From Saccharina japonica (taxonomy: Eukaryota; Sar; Phaeophyceae; Laminariales; Laminariaceae), in NCBI GenBank assembly GCA_008828725.1, contig MEHQ01003179.1, positions 153,637-217,636 of the forward strand: a DNA stretch of 64,000 nt. Reading direction: 5' to 3'. The notes beneath the pieces are model-generated. The model had not been told where the DNA came from. It saw nothing but the letters and a program-made list of their open reading frames with translations, and did not search any database. Each line of letters begins with the position of its first letter. Positions within the stretch are counted from its first letter, which is position 1. This document shows positions 1 to 9,967 of the stretch, in pieces. The translations under genes and the position numbers were made by a program.

Positions 1-395
1 GAGACGGGTCGAGTCGTACCACATGGTGCAAGCAGCGTACGGGCAAACGTCAACATCACGCATGTCAAAGACCGGTATGTTCCCATGTAGTGTGTTAATC
101 TCTGACGCTCAAGGGCCAAAGGCGTACCTGGTACGTGTTTTAGGATGGCTTGAGCGACTTCCGAGGTGAGTTAATTGTCGTCCTTTCACTTTACGGGGAT
201 TATGTACCTAGTAGTGCACAGCAGCAGTACTGCTGTATTAGCGCTCGTGCGAGAAGGTGCTGCTAAGAAGCCGGGTTGTCTTTGGAATGGATGACAGCGT
301 CGTAACACGGGGGAGGGAGGGGAAGGGGCGTACTCAGTTGTCGGTTGCCTTATCGGTCATTTGACAATTTTATTACGCATCCCTTTCGACACGGA
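1..395. other. Unassigned intergenic DNA
   Basis: I see no gene, RNA or clear repeat here. A copy of the word TACCTGGT, enriched across the window, lies near 127, and a CAGCAGTACTGCTGTA-like stretch near 220. Purine-rich low complexity occurs at about 310-330. Confidence 0.4.
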
Positions 396-472
396 GCAGG
401 GGGTGTACTCATGTCGTGCATGGCCGTAGTCGTATGACCATAGACCCTCACATCTCTACAATGCCGGGAGGG
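396..472 (-). repeat. 3' fragment of the C-tailed dispersed repeat (reverse orientation)
   Basis: This is the reverse complement of the last 75 or so bases of the family seen complete at 37.7, 49.2 and 52.3 kb: the CCCGGCATTGTAGGGATG segment, the GGGTCTATGGTCATA segment, and the ACATGAGTACACCCC end. It is truncated at its 5' side and lies just upstream of a satellite head. Confidence 0.7.
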
Positions 473-535
473 TGCGGGGGTATACCGACGAAGTAAAATA
501 ATATTAATTTATACATAGATATAATATACATGGTA

Positions 536-2908
536 AAACATAATAGGCATATGGGTTCCATCCCTGCGTTTTCCGAGCCCGAAGCCCATTGGTCGAGGGG
601 GGCCCCAGCCCGCCCTCGGCCAATCAGGGGCCGCGGGGCCCGCGGCGGGAGTTACCCCTCGGGAGAACCTCCAAGTCCCGCTGCACCCCGCTGCACCCGG
701 CGACGATAGGGTCCCGTCCTCGGTTCGGAAATCCATCCATATATCTACAACTCCAACCACCCGGGGACGAAAATAATTATCCACCGCTCGAAACCGCCCC
801 GCACGGTGTGGAAACCCCAGCCCCACCGGGCGATCGGTAATTGACTGGGGTTCGAAATAAAAGCTAGCGCCACCCAGGGACAATAGGACCCTATCCCCGG
901 ATCGGAAACCTCTCCATACATGTACAACTCCAACGGCCCGAGGACGAAAACCGAGATCTCCCGGGTCGACACCGTCGACCACGTTGTGGAAACCCCAGCC
1001 ACACCGGCCGATCGCTGATTGGCTGGGGCTCGTAAACAAAGCCAGAGCCACCCGGGGACGATAGAGTATCATCCCCGGATCAGAAATCCCGCCATACATC
1101 CACAGCCCCTCACCTAGGGACGATCGGGACCCATCTCCGGCTCGCGAATGCCTCCGTGTGTCTACATCTCCGACCACCCTTGGACGAAAACAATGGTCCC
1201 ATCTCCGGCTCGCGAATGCCTCCGTGTGTCTACATCTCCGACCACCCTTGGACGAAAACAATGGTCCCCCGGGTCGAAACCGCCCGGCACGGTGTGGAAA
1301 CCCCAGCCCGACCGGCCGATCGCTGATTGGGTGGGGCTTGGAATAAAGCGAGCGCAAATTCCAACAGCCCGAGGACGAAAACCAAGACCCCCCATGTCGA
1401 TACCGCCGCTCACAGCATGCAAACCGCAGCGCCACTGGCGCCTAGCGCTATAGCTAATTGGCTGTGGCTCGAAACAGAGCCAGTGCCCGCCAGAAGATGA
1501 TAGGGGCCCATCCCCGGATCGGAAATCCCTCCATACATCTACAACTCCAACAACCCGGTGACGAAAACCGGGATGCCGCTGATCGACACCGCCCCGAACG
1601 GTGTGGAAACCCCAACCCTACTGGCTCTTATCACTGATTGGCTGAGGTACCTTTCAGGGTCCGCCGCACGCGGGGAGGATAAGGTCCCATCCCCAGATAA
1701 TACGTAAATCCATACATCTGCAACTCCGACAAACAGGGAGAAAATAATTATTTATCCCCCGGTTCGATACCGCCCCGCACGATGTGGAAACTCCAATCCC
1801 ACTGGCTCTATCAATGTTTGGCTAAGGTTAGGGGAGCCAGCACCACTCCGGGAAGATCATTTTCCGTTCCCGCGTCATGAACACTTCCATATCTTAAAAA
1901 ACTCCAACGCAGCGGGCACGAAAATGGTGCCTCCCCGGGTCGACACCACCTCGCAGGGTGTGGAAACCCCAACACCGCTGACTGATCACTCATTGACTGG
2001 GGCTAGAAAAAAAAGTCAGCACCACTCGGGGACGGCAAGGACCCATCCTCGTATCGGAAAACCACCGTACATATATAACTCCACCAATACGGCGACGAAA
2101 ATCGAGTTTCCCCCGGTAGACACTGGCCCGCACGATTTGAACACCCCAACCCCACCGGCCGATCGTCGATTGGCTGGAAATCGAAAGTAAGCCAGCGCCA
2201 CCCGGGGACGATAGGGTGCCATCCCCGGATCGGAAATCCCTCCATATGTCTACAACTCCAAAAACCCGGGGACGAAAACCGAGGTCGTCTGGGTCGACCC
2301 TGCCGCGCACGGTGTAAACTCCAACCCTACTGGCTCTATCACTGACTGGCTGGGGTAGCTTTGAGGGTATGCCACAAGCGGGGACGATAAGGTCCTATCG
2401 CCAGATAATTATATAATTAATAATAACGCCTTATTACATTACCACTCCGACAAATCGGGTATGAAATACGTGATCCCTAGAGTCGATACCGCCCCGCACG
2501 GTATTGAATCCTCAACCCCACTGGCTCCATCACTGGGTGGCTGAGGTTCGTGGAGCCAGCCCCACCCGGGGAGGGTACAGTATCATCCCCGGGCTATGAA
2601 TACCCCCGTACATCTACAAATTCGACAACACGGGGATTATAATGGTGATCCCCCGAGTTGATACCGCCTTTCGCGGTGTGAAAACCCAAATACCACTGGC
2701 TCATAGTTGATTGGCTTTGTGGGCTGAAGTTCATGAAACCAGCGTTCCTCACCAATGGGAGCAAGAAGGTTTAGAAAGTTCGTTAAACCCGATCCAATAG
2801 ACCTATTAGTTCTAGGAGTGGTTGTCATTCCACATGAATCAACATCTACAGCCTTCGCTTAGCGCAGCCCACTCAGAAAAAAGGTGCGCGAAGCGCGCCG
2901 ATTTTTGC
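536..2908 (+). repeat. GC-rich satellite array 1 (unit about 178 bp), with head and hairpin tail
   Basis: Each unit carries, in order, CACCCGGGGACGATAGG, CATCCCCGGATCGGAAATCC, a TACATCTACAACTCC block, CCCGGGTCGA(A/C)ACCGCC, GCACGGTGTGGAAACCCC, and GATCGCTGATTGGCTGGGG. The array begins with a unique head (from AATAGGCATATGGG to about 690) and degenerates from about 1,620 into variant units containing ACTGGCTCTATCACTGA. It ends in a tail with CAGCCTTCGCTTAGCGCAG and a GC hairpin (2,883-2,899: GGTGCGC/GCGCGCC, loop GAA). The many overlapping open frames inside are by-products of GC content and repetition; none looks like a gene. A short direct duplication (about 62 bp) lies at 1,135-1,262. Confidence 0.85.
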
Positions 2909-2910
2909 CC
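2883..2910 (+). repeat. Satellite tail hairpin, copy 1
   Basis: Stem GGTGCGC (2,883-2,889), loop GAA, stem GCGCGCC (2,893-2,899), followed by GATTTTTGC. The stem contains one T-G pair where the 41.6-kb copy has C-G, so pairing is kept. Confidence 0.7.
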
Positions 2911-2920
2911 TTGTATATAA

Positions 2921-3218
2921 TAGGCATATGGGTTTCATCCCCGCGTTTTCCGAGCCCGACGCCCATTGGTCGAGAGGGGCCCCCAGCCCGCCCTCGGCCA
3001 ATAAGGGGCCGCGGCGCGCGCGGTGGGAGTTACCCCTTGGGGGAGGCCCCCAGTCCCGCCGCACCCGGGGGCGATAGGGCCCCATCCTTGGTTCGGGAAT
3101 CCCTCGGTATCAATACAATTCCAACCACCCGGGGACAAAAAAACGATTCTCCGGCTCGAAACCCCGCACGGTGTGGAAACCCCAGCCCCACCGGCCGATC
3201 GCTGATTGGCTGGGGCAT
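2921..3218 (+). repeat. Second satellite head plus about one unit
   Basis: About 20 bp after the tail hairpin the head sequence restarts (AATAGGCATATGGG, then GTTTTCCGAGCCCGACGCCC). It is followed by one satellite unit that stops after GATTGGCTGGGGC. The tail-to-head junction matches the one at 41.61-41.64 kb, so whole head-array-tail elements lie head to tail. Confidence 0.75.
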
Positions 3219-4324
3219 TTATCATGACTACTGTAATATCCATCGGACACTTGGGTTTTCTGGAAAGGAATTGTTAGCGCAGGGCTCGTGAATGTTTTGG
3301 AGCAACATAAAAAGCCTCCGTTATTACTACGAAACCAGCTGCACCAAATGCCACCGACACCAGCGCTACAGGCCACGTGAGCACCCATTAGAGACACCGG
3401 GCTATCCAGCAGGATTTTCGCGGCGTCGTGGTGGCGGAAATTGGCAAATGTGAGATGAGTTATTACAAAAATGCTGAGTTGGCCTCAGCAGGGGCGAGAC
3501 AGCATGGATTGGAGGTCAGGCCAGCGTTCTCGTGCCATGGCATCCCTTGTTGGACCAGACTACTTGGGTACAAAGGCCAGCTCATACGGTAATCTGCTCC
3601 GATCTTTTTTTCGGTGAAATATTGATACAGATTCGTGCATGCCTTCCGAAATGTAGCATATTGTTACAAAAATGCGATTTTCCGCCAGAACGTGTAACTT
3701 GCACGTATAGCTGAGTCTGTGTGGGACCGACGTTCGCGGGTTGCTGTCTTGGCCTTTTTTGTGCTTCTGCAGTCTGCGTTTACTGCTTGATGTGCTGCTG
3801 TGCTGCTGCTTGGCATGCTGCGTGTACTGTTTAGTGCGTGGATCGACGAGTTCCTGGGTGGGCGGGTGTGTGTATGGTCTTTTGTATGGCATACATACTA
3901 TTCAAGTACAGCAGGACGGTGCTGCTGCTGCTGTTGCAATCCGTACTCTGTACTGCTGCGGCACTTCGTGTTGTTTTTTTCATCTTGTCCGCTATGATAT
4001 ACTGCCACAGCTGGTGCTGCAGCGTACAACTATAATAACATAGTTAACTCCTTTGAGGCCCCGAGATAGCGACCTAAGACACTATAACGTTTGTTGATAT
4101 CAATCGTCTATGAGCAGTGTCCAGCAGAGCAGGTACATTAACTTGCGGCCGTGCCATACGAGCCCTTGCATTGTAACTCGGACAACAATTTCAATCATCC
4201 TCCAACCTTGCAGCGACCGTTGCTGTGATCGACACTTTTTACCGCTATGTTTTGCCTCTCACGCCATAAGAGTAGCACCAGCAATCGAAAGTAGTACACA
4301 CAGCAGCAGAAGCTGTTCGTTGTA
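3219..4324. other. Unassigned DNA with CTG-rich stretch
   Basis: No gene is convincing. CTG/CTT-rich low complexity around 3,780-3,970 opens several overlapping short frames with Cys/Leu-rich products, which I treat as chance. Confidence 0.4.
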
Positions 4325-4545
4325 GATCATGTATATAACAGTTATGTGTTGGCCTTTGTGTCGGTTCGGGCTATTAACATATGATGTGTGATTTAGCGTT
4401 TATCTTTATGGGCTTGTGAGCTCATGGAGGCACTCTCGCCTAATATGTCTGCGCTCGTGCCTGCGCTTTCGTCTGTGACTACTGCTGGGGGACCAATACA
4501 CTACTGAAATACTTGAAAACCAATTTGGCTTGGGGCTAATAAACA
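4325..4545 (+). repeat. Dispersed direct repeat, copy 1 (partner at 31.06 kb)
   Basis: About 210 bp matches 31,056-31,275 in the same order, including TTTATGGGCTTGTGAG, ATGGAGGCACTCTCGCC, TGCTGGGGGACCAATACA and GGCTTGGGGCTAAT. Divergence is moderate, with small indels. Family unknown. Confidence 0.7.
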
Positions 4546-5300
4546 CTCTACAGGGCGCGGTTCTGCAGCCCCATCGACGACGAAGTTGGAGGTCTTCCGT
4601 ACAAAGTATTGGAGCAGGGTCTGGCTTTTCGAGGAGCCGAGGAGGAGCTTAGTGGGATCGTCATGCTTTTAGAGACGAGCATTTCGGAGACCAACCCGAG
4701 ATAGCAAGGTGCAGCAGGGAGGGGGAGATAGCCACCGTAGCTACAGCAGGGAGGAATGCTGTACCGCCAACGTCGGGAATCTCCAGTGGTGGCAAAGGGG
4801 GCAAGGAGGGCAGCTCGATGGTGAGCTGTTCTCTGACATGCACGGCGGACTGTCTGGAGGGGTCGGCAGCTTTGGGGGGCAGAGTCGAGTTTGGCCGTAC
4901 ATCGTTTGGAGGCAGAGGGACAGGTGCGAGTATGAGTTATGCTCCACAGTTTCGAGTGGAGAGAGACCAGTATGTTGAGGTCGGGGTTGACGGGAGCGAT
5001 CCCTTATGGCCCCGGGAGCGATAACCTCGATGTACGGGAAGTAGCAGGCCTGGGTGCTTGTGCCTTAAAATTCCCCTAGTCACGTGGCTTCATAAAGCTA
5101 TTAGGTAGTGATGTACAACCACATGCTTGTGCCGTGTTGCCCCGCAGACTTCATGTATGTGATATTTTCGAGTTGGTATGCTGGAGACAGTATGAATGGT
5201 TGACACAGTGTAGTTATCTATAGTATACGGTATACGTGACGAGGAAGAGGCCCCGGTTATGGACAGAGAGCCGCGTTTACGATGGAAGATAATCCTCGAG
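4546..5300. other. Unassigned DNA with short open frames
   Basis: Purine-rich DNA with short frames open on both strands (for example 4,661-4,978). No recognisable domain, splice framework or repeat partner elsewhere in the window. Confidence 0.35.
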
Positions 5301-5304
5301 ATGA

Positions 5305-5760
5305 TACCGTGGAGGCGGCGTCGTTTCTCGGGAGCAGCTACTGTCTGCTGTACAACAGTAGTAGCTAAAAGCCCCAAGGAGGGTGTATGTCCTTGGGCAC
5401 CCCCGTCGTTTGCTGGGTGGGGTAAACTTGTGCGGCGTTAACCGCACGTATCCGCTACGGGGAGATTAGTGGGTATGAACGATGCGGCGGCGGTGTCGTT
5501 TTGAAATGGAGCAGCTATTGCCTCGCAGCAGTAGCTAAATGTCCCAAGGAGGATGTATGTCCTTGGGCACCCCCGTCGTTTGCTGGGTGGGGTTAAATCG
5601 TGCGGTGTTAGCCGCACGTATCCGCTACGGGGAGATTAGTGGTGGGTATGAACGATGCGGTGGCGGTGTCGTTTTAAAATGGCGCAGTTACCGCCTCGCA
5701 GCAGTAGCTAAAAGCCCTACGCTGAAAAGCCGTAGGCCCCCCCGCCGTATGGTTGGCAAG
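5305..5760 (+). repeat. 170-bp tandem repeat with conserved hairpin positions
   Basis: About 2.5 units with a period of 170-171 bp. Each unit ends in GCAGTAGCTAAA followed by a hairpin with a 9-nt loop. The arms are CCCAAGGA/TCCTTGGG at 5,373-5,397 and 5,543-5,567, but CCTACG/CGTAGG at 5,716-5,736. Flanks on both sides are shared, so the third unit has a different but still self-complementary stem. A second hairpin, GTGCGG/CCGCAC with a 6-nt loop (5,430-5,447 and 5,600-5,617), keeps its stem while the loop changes. Confidence 0.8.
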
Positions 5761-6540
5761 GGGCCCTTCACGGGAGTTTGTGGAGGATATGGGCACACGT
5801 GGATAGCTTACGTGTCTGCCCATTCCGGGAGAACACGCATGGTCGAAGCTTGGCCATGCGCCCCGTGACGTCTAAAATACAGGCGGTGAGGGGATAAGTC
5901 GCGTGGGATTACCACGTGCAACTTGCTGCGGAGAGGTGGTGTCGTAGGGTTGGCGGGCGCCGGGGGGTTTCGTGATCGCTGCAGCATGTTGTACACGAGG
6001 AGAATAGCGCCTGCATAGCTAGCGCACGGCGTGACCGGGCGCGCTTCACGAAAGCAGCAGCAACAGCAGCAGCGACAGCAGCAGCGGGGGATGTCGTGGA
6101 AAGAGAAGATGTGAGTATCGTCGACTGGAAAATTGCATCCAGTAATAAACAGAACGACGAGGGGCATGTTTGGCTTTGGAGAAAAGGTAGGCATTTCCCA
6201 GGGAGGGGGGATGTGATATATTTGCGATGAATACACCTACCTGTATGATTTAATTTGTTTATGATAATACAAATGGAAACATGTATCGTTTGCGACTGTG
6301 ATTGAATTTATGAACGGTAAGATATCGTTCGTTCTTTCGGAGAAGTAAGTCGCATATTCGGTATATATGACAGGAGACTTTTTGTTTGCGGCGGGGGGTG
6401 ATTGAATGGTAGGTTACCATTGATTGCGACAAGTCGTAAAAAACAGAAAACAACGTGTCGATTTGATTGATTATGCATGTCAACCCCCCTTCCTCCTTTG
6501 GGAGTAGAAGGGTATTTTGATATGGGCAGTCCGTCTGCAT
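5761..6540. other. Unassigned DNA
   Basis: Nothing recognisable. A short interrupted CAG tract lies at 6,053-6,085. The overlapping minus-strand open frames here have no family features. Confidence 0.35.
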
Positions 6541-6544
6541 AATT

Positions 6545-6850
6545 CCAACACACCTGCGAGAGGTGTTCCTAGAGGGCAAAAACGGCTGGTATGGACGAGT
6601 AGTTAAATCCTATAAACCCAGTACGCCTTTTGTAGGGCGTCCCCGAAGGGAAAAAATGGTTGGTAAATATCGATTGCAGTAGTTTGGTCAGCAGCAAGTA
6701 TTCTGATTTACTTCAGACAATCTATTTTGATTTTCCGTTGGAGGGCACACAGTTGGTATGGATGGGGGGCTATATCCTGTGATCACACTACGCCAAGGGC
6801 GTCCCCGAAAGGGCAAAATGGTTGGTAAAGATAGTTTGTGCAGCAGTAGT
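6545..6850 (+). repeat. Degenerate hairpin-bearing direct repeats
   Basis: Three related segments: a small hairpin, then a tail resembling CCCCGAAAGGGCAAAATGG, then (G/C)TTGGTA. Arms are CACCT/AGGTG (6,551-6,565), ACGCC/GGCGT (6,623-6,640) and ACGCC/GGCGT (6,790-6,802). Loop length and the first stem differ while pairing is retained. Confidence 0.55.
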
Positions 6851-7245
6851 AAATTACATAGCTGGTAATATTTGTGTGTGACGGCTACTTATTATGTTCA
6901 ATGGAAGGGGGCTGGGGACTGGGGACTGATGGATATTTCTGGCATTACTGTTTTTCTACAGAAAATATTAATGAGTGGTGCACCATCTAAGATTCGTGCT
7001 GGATGGTATACGTTGCCTTTCCGGAGAAATAAGGGTACGTAGGTGTACCTTGAGAGGTCTATTGCTGATGTGTGGTATTGGTGGTGACAATTGATTTTCT
7101 TGAATTTTGCGGGTATCTTTTGTTTCGGGCTGTCTACTGTTGCTGCAAAATGAAGGAGGATAAGCTTCATTCATGAATTATTGGTTATTCTATACTTCGA
7201 AGTATATACTCGTACCAGTATCATTTTATGGGTAGTTATTTGCAC
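6851..7245. other. Unassigned AT-rich DNA
   Basis: No gene or repeat partner seen. Minus-strand frames (about 6,898-7,174) are short and featureless. Confidence 0.35.
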
Positions 7246-7250
7246 CGGTC

Positions 7251-7323
7251 GCTCCGGTGGTCTAGCAGGTAAACACGAGGACTGTTAGGTTGGAGGTCGA
7301 GGGTTCGAGTCTCCGTATGGAGA
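7251..7323 (+). tRNA. Degenerate tRNA-Asn-like sequence (pseudo-tRNA or SINE head)
   Basis: A 73-nt stretch has tRNA landmarks at correct spacing: T8, A14, G18G19 and A21; an anticodon-loop-like CTGTTAG (anticodon GTT at 7,284-7,286); and a B-box-like GGGTTCGAGTC at 7,301-7,311. Acceptor ends CTCC (7,252) and GGAG (7,319) can pair. The D, anticodon and T stems pair poorly, so a functional tRNA is unlikely. A decayed tRNA(Asn) or the head of a tRNA-derived SINE fits better. A covariance-model tRNA score would settle it. Confidence 0.35.
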
Positions 7324-7377
7324 TTTGTATTATCAAATGACAACAACTGTCGAGGGCGCACATTATAACTAGCTGTA

Positions 7378-7420
7378 AGGCCACAGCTCCGCCCGTGGCG
7401 CTAGCCCTCCGTTGCCCAGA
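7378..7420 (+). repeat. GC hairpin module GCCAC...GTGGC, copy 1
   Basis: Hairpin GCCAC (7,380-7,384) / GTGGC (7,395-7,399) around CTCCGCCC, followed by GCTAGCCCT. Near-identical to the copy at 9,361; the flanks share only about 20 bp. Confidence 0.6.
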
Positions 7421-7489
7421 AATACCAGGAGTGCGGCAGTACTCGCAGTGTGCCGTGATGTACCCCTCGAACGGCAGTGTAAGGACCAC

Positions 7490-8860
7490 CGTGCAGGGTG
7501 TTCGTTCTAGTCCCCGGGTTGTTGGGGACTGTATTTGCATGGAAGGACTCATGATCCGGAGATGGGGCCGTATCATCCCCGGATCCGGTGGGACATCGAG
7601 ACCATGAGCCCCGGCCAAACCTGAAATCAGCCAGTGGGGTCGGGGTTTCCACACTTTACGCGGCGATATCGACTCGGGGGATGTCCTTTTTCGTTCCTGG
7701 GTTGTTCGAGTTCTAGATGTATGGAAGAAATTATGGTGCACATATGCGACCTTCTCGTCCCCGGGTGCGGTGGAACCTCGGCGTTGCTCCTGAAACTGTC
7801 GCAGCCCGCTGGTTTCATGAACCCCAGCGGACCATAAATAGGCCCGTAGAGTTGGGGTTTCCACACCGTGTGGGGCAGATGTATGGAAGGATGCTTGATC
7901 CGGGAATGGGGCCTTATCCTCCCCGGGTGTGGCGGGACATCGCTGCTGTTCCGAGGGGCAACTCTCGCCGCGCGCTGGCTCCATGGAGCCCCATCGACTC
8001 ATGAATCAGCAATTGCGGTCGGGGTTTCCACACCTTACGGGGCGGTATTACCCGGAGGGTGTCCATTTTCGTCCCTGGATTGTTGGATTTTTACATGTTT
8101 GGAAGAATTTATTGTCCGGGTATAGGACCTTGTCGTCCCCGAGTGCGGCGGAACGTCAACCATGAGCCTAGCTACACCTGAAGTAAGATAAATGAGGTTG
8201 GGTTTCCCGCATCTTGTGGGGTGGTACCTACCTGTGGAATGTGTGTTTTTGTCCCCTGGTTGTTGAATTTGTAGATATATGGCAGGATTTATGATCCGGG
8301 GATGGAGCCTTATCCTCCCCGAGTGCTGCGGGACCTCGACGTTATCCTGGGCGGCAACTCCTGGGGACGTAAGGGTCCCATCCCCTGATCAGGTCCCGAC
8401 GCACCCGGGGATGATAACTTAAACTCGCACTCTCTCTACCGATGCCGCGATGCGGGACTAAACGTTCTGGATCGCGAGACTCGCGATACCATGACAACAG
8501 TACTCGCAGTGTGCTGTGATATACCAATTCGAACGGAAATATAAGGACCGTTGCCGTTTTCGTACCCGGGTTCTTGGAGTTGTAGATGTATGGAATGACT
8601 TGTGGCCCGGAGATGGGACCCTATCGTCCCCGGGTGCCGCTGGCTTTTGATGAGCCTCAGGCCTCAGACAAACAGTGACTAGTCGATGGGAACGGGGTTT
8701 CCACGCTCTGCGGGGTGGTGTCCACCAGGGAGATCACCGTTTTTATCCCCGGTTGGATACAGTTGTAGAGATATGGAGAGGTTTCTGGTCCGGAGGTGAG
8801 GCTCTATCCTCTCCTGGTGTGGCGGAACCTCGATGGTTATATTCAGCAACAATCTTCTAG
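7490..8860 (-). repeat. Satellite block in reverse orientation
   Basis: Reverse complement of the 178-bp satellite: blocks of GGGGTTTCCACACCTTACG, GTCCCCGGGTGCGG(T/C)GG and ATGTATGGAAG recur. Units are more diverged than at 0.5 or 38.7 kb. About 8,430-8,535 carries a foreign segment related to the 11.8-12.6 kb repeats (GGATCGCGAGACTCGCGA, then GTACTCGCAGTGTGCTGTGAT). The open frames across it are not genes. Confidence 0.75.
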
Positions 8861-8974
8861 AAAGAGCCAGCGGCCTCTAGCATGGATTTTGACCAAAAAA
8901 GTCTAAACATCTGCTAGAATAATTGAATTTAAAATAGTAAGTCAGCAGCTTGGCTGGCTAGATAATATCTGGCA
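8861..8974. other. Unassigned spacer
   Basis: AT-rich spacer between the satellite and the next repeat; nothing seen. Confidence 0.3.
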
Positions 8975-9335
8975 GGCTGATCAATTATTCCTTGTTGAAC
9001 ACCAGCAATTCCATCCGATATTTAAGGCTGAATTCGTGACGCTTTAAATTGTCTGCCATCTCGCCAGTGGGCAACATGTATTCGGGTCCATGTGCCAGGT
9101 TCGCCTGTCTGCGAGCTGCTGCTGCTGGTGGTAGTGGTGATGCTGTTGGTGTTGGTGTATTGGTGGTAGCTGCCATTGTTGTTGTTGCTTCTTCTGCTGT
9201 TGTTGGTGGTGGTGGTGGTCCTAATGATGGTTATAGGTTCTGCATGCTTGCTGCTGCTGGAGAATCTCGTTGCATTGCATGCTCCTGCTGGAATGCATTG
9301 TTTGCTGCAATCAGTCAATAGGCTTCGTCTTTTAT
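8975..9335 (-). repeat. Low-complexity coding relic, copy 1 (partner at 11.1 kb)
   Basis: Related to 11,104-11,450. Both start with CTGATCAATT(A/T), carry GTGCCAGGT plus a long GCT/GGT/GTT tract, and end near CAATAGGCTTCGT. On the minus strand both predict Ser/Thr/Asn-rich low complexity followed by a short stretch with TGEM...D and (F/V)(D/N)KE. This suggests two decayed copies of one protein-coding segment. Family unknown; neither copy keeps one frame throughout. Confidence 0.5.
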
Positions 9336-9354
9336 GTATTTTAAAGGTACTGGC

Positions 9355-9400
9355 GGTACGGCCACGGCTCCGCCCGTGGCGCTAGCCCTGCGTAGCCTAT
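9355..9400 (+). repeat. GC hairpin module GCCACGG...CCGTGGC, copy 2
   Basis: Stem GCCACGG (9,361-9,367) / CCGTGGC (9,374-9,380), then GCTAGCCCTGCGTAGCC. Partner of 7,380, but with a longer perfect stem. Confidence 0.6.
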
Positions 9401-9510
9401 TGCAGCATGTAAGCGTATGGCCGGTACACAGGATCACTCCAGGAAAATATTTTAGAAAAGGAAGAAAACGTAAACGTTGTTAATTAATGCGGTCACCCTG
9501 GCCAGGAAAT

Positions 9511-9967
9511 CTACCGCACGGCTATTAATACATACGGTACATCCTCAAACCGTTGAGGTACATATCTTACACAGGTCACTGCCGTGACTCTCTTGACGTC
9601 TACCTCCGAGGGGACGCCCTTCCCCCAGTATCCCTGGAATTGGCCCGTGAACTGCTTCATGCATTTCACGAAGATCACCGTGGTGGTTCTTCTCACATCT
9701 ACCACCGAGGTGACCCCGCTCTCCCCCCGCAGCGTCCCAGTGCCACTGCCCATGGTCATCCTTGGGGGAGATGACCGCCTCGTTTTTCCTCACAGCTTGC
9801 GCGCAGAGATAGCGGACGCAAGTGAAGGGCAGCTCCTTGAACGCGCAAATGCAATCTTCATGGTCGCACTCGAAGAAGTTGATCGTGCCCCCCCTAATCT
9901 CGTTTGAATGGCTTAACCTCATGATGCATTCATTACATCTCGAACAGGTTGCCAAATCATCAGACAT
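9511..9967 (-). pseudogene. Cys-rich protein candidate with apparent frameshift
   Basis: From ATG at 9,967 a minus-strand frame begins MSDDLATCSRCNECIMRL and contains further Cys residues (FFECDHEDCIC and FTCVRY), a pattern that could bind zinc. The frame continues to 9,545, but after about residue 68 its composition changes. The overlapping frame entered at 9,759 instead looks protein-like (VIFVKCMKQFTGQFQGYW, then TCVRYVPQ, echoing the earlier FTCVRY). The switch point is a CCCCC run near 9,763-9,767, so a 1-base indel, real or a sequencing error, is likely. A possible splice donor (GTAAGA on the minus strand) lies near 9,565. Family unrecognised. Confidence 0.4.

Noticed and set aside
509..1435. 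308-codon minus-strand frame in the satellite
   Set aside because: It repeats with the 178-bp unit and overlaps equally open frames on the other strand; a composition artefact.
541..2690. CRISPR array
   Set aside because: Regularly spaced repeats, but the unit is about 178 bp with no short repeat/unique spacer pattern, and the sequence is eukaryotic.
7380..7412. Helitron 3' end (hairpin followed by CTAG)
   Set aside because: GCTAG follows the hairpin in the 7.38/9.36 kb modules and in the C-tailed repeat. But similarity continues past it in both families, so it is not a terminus.
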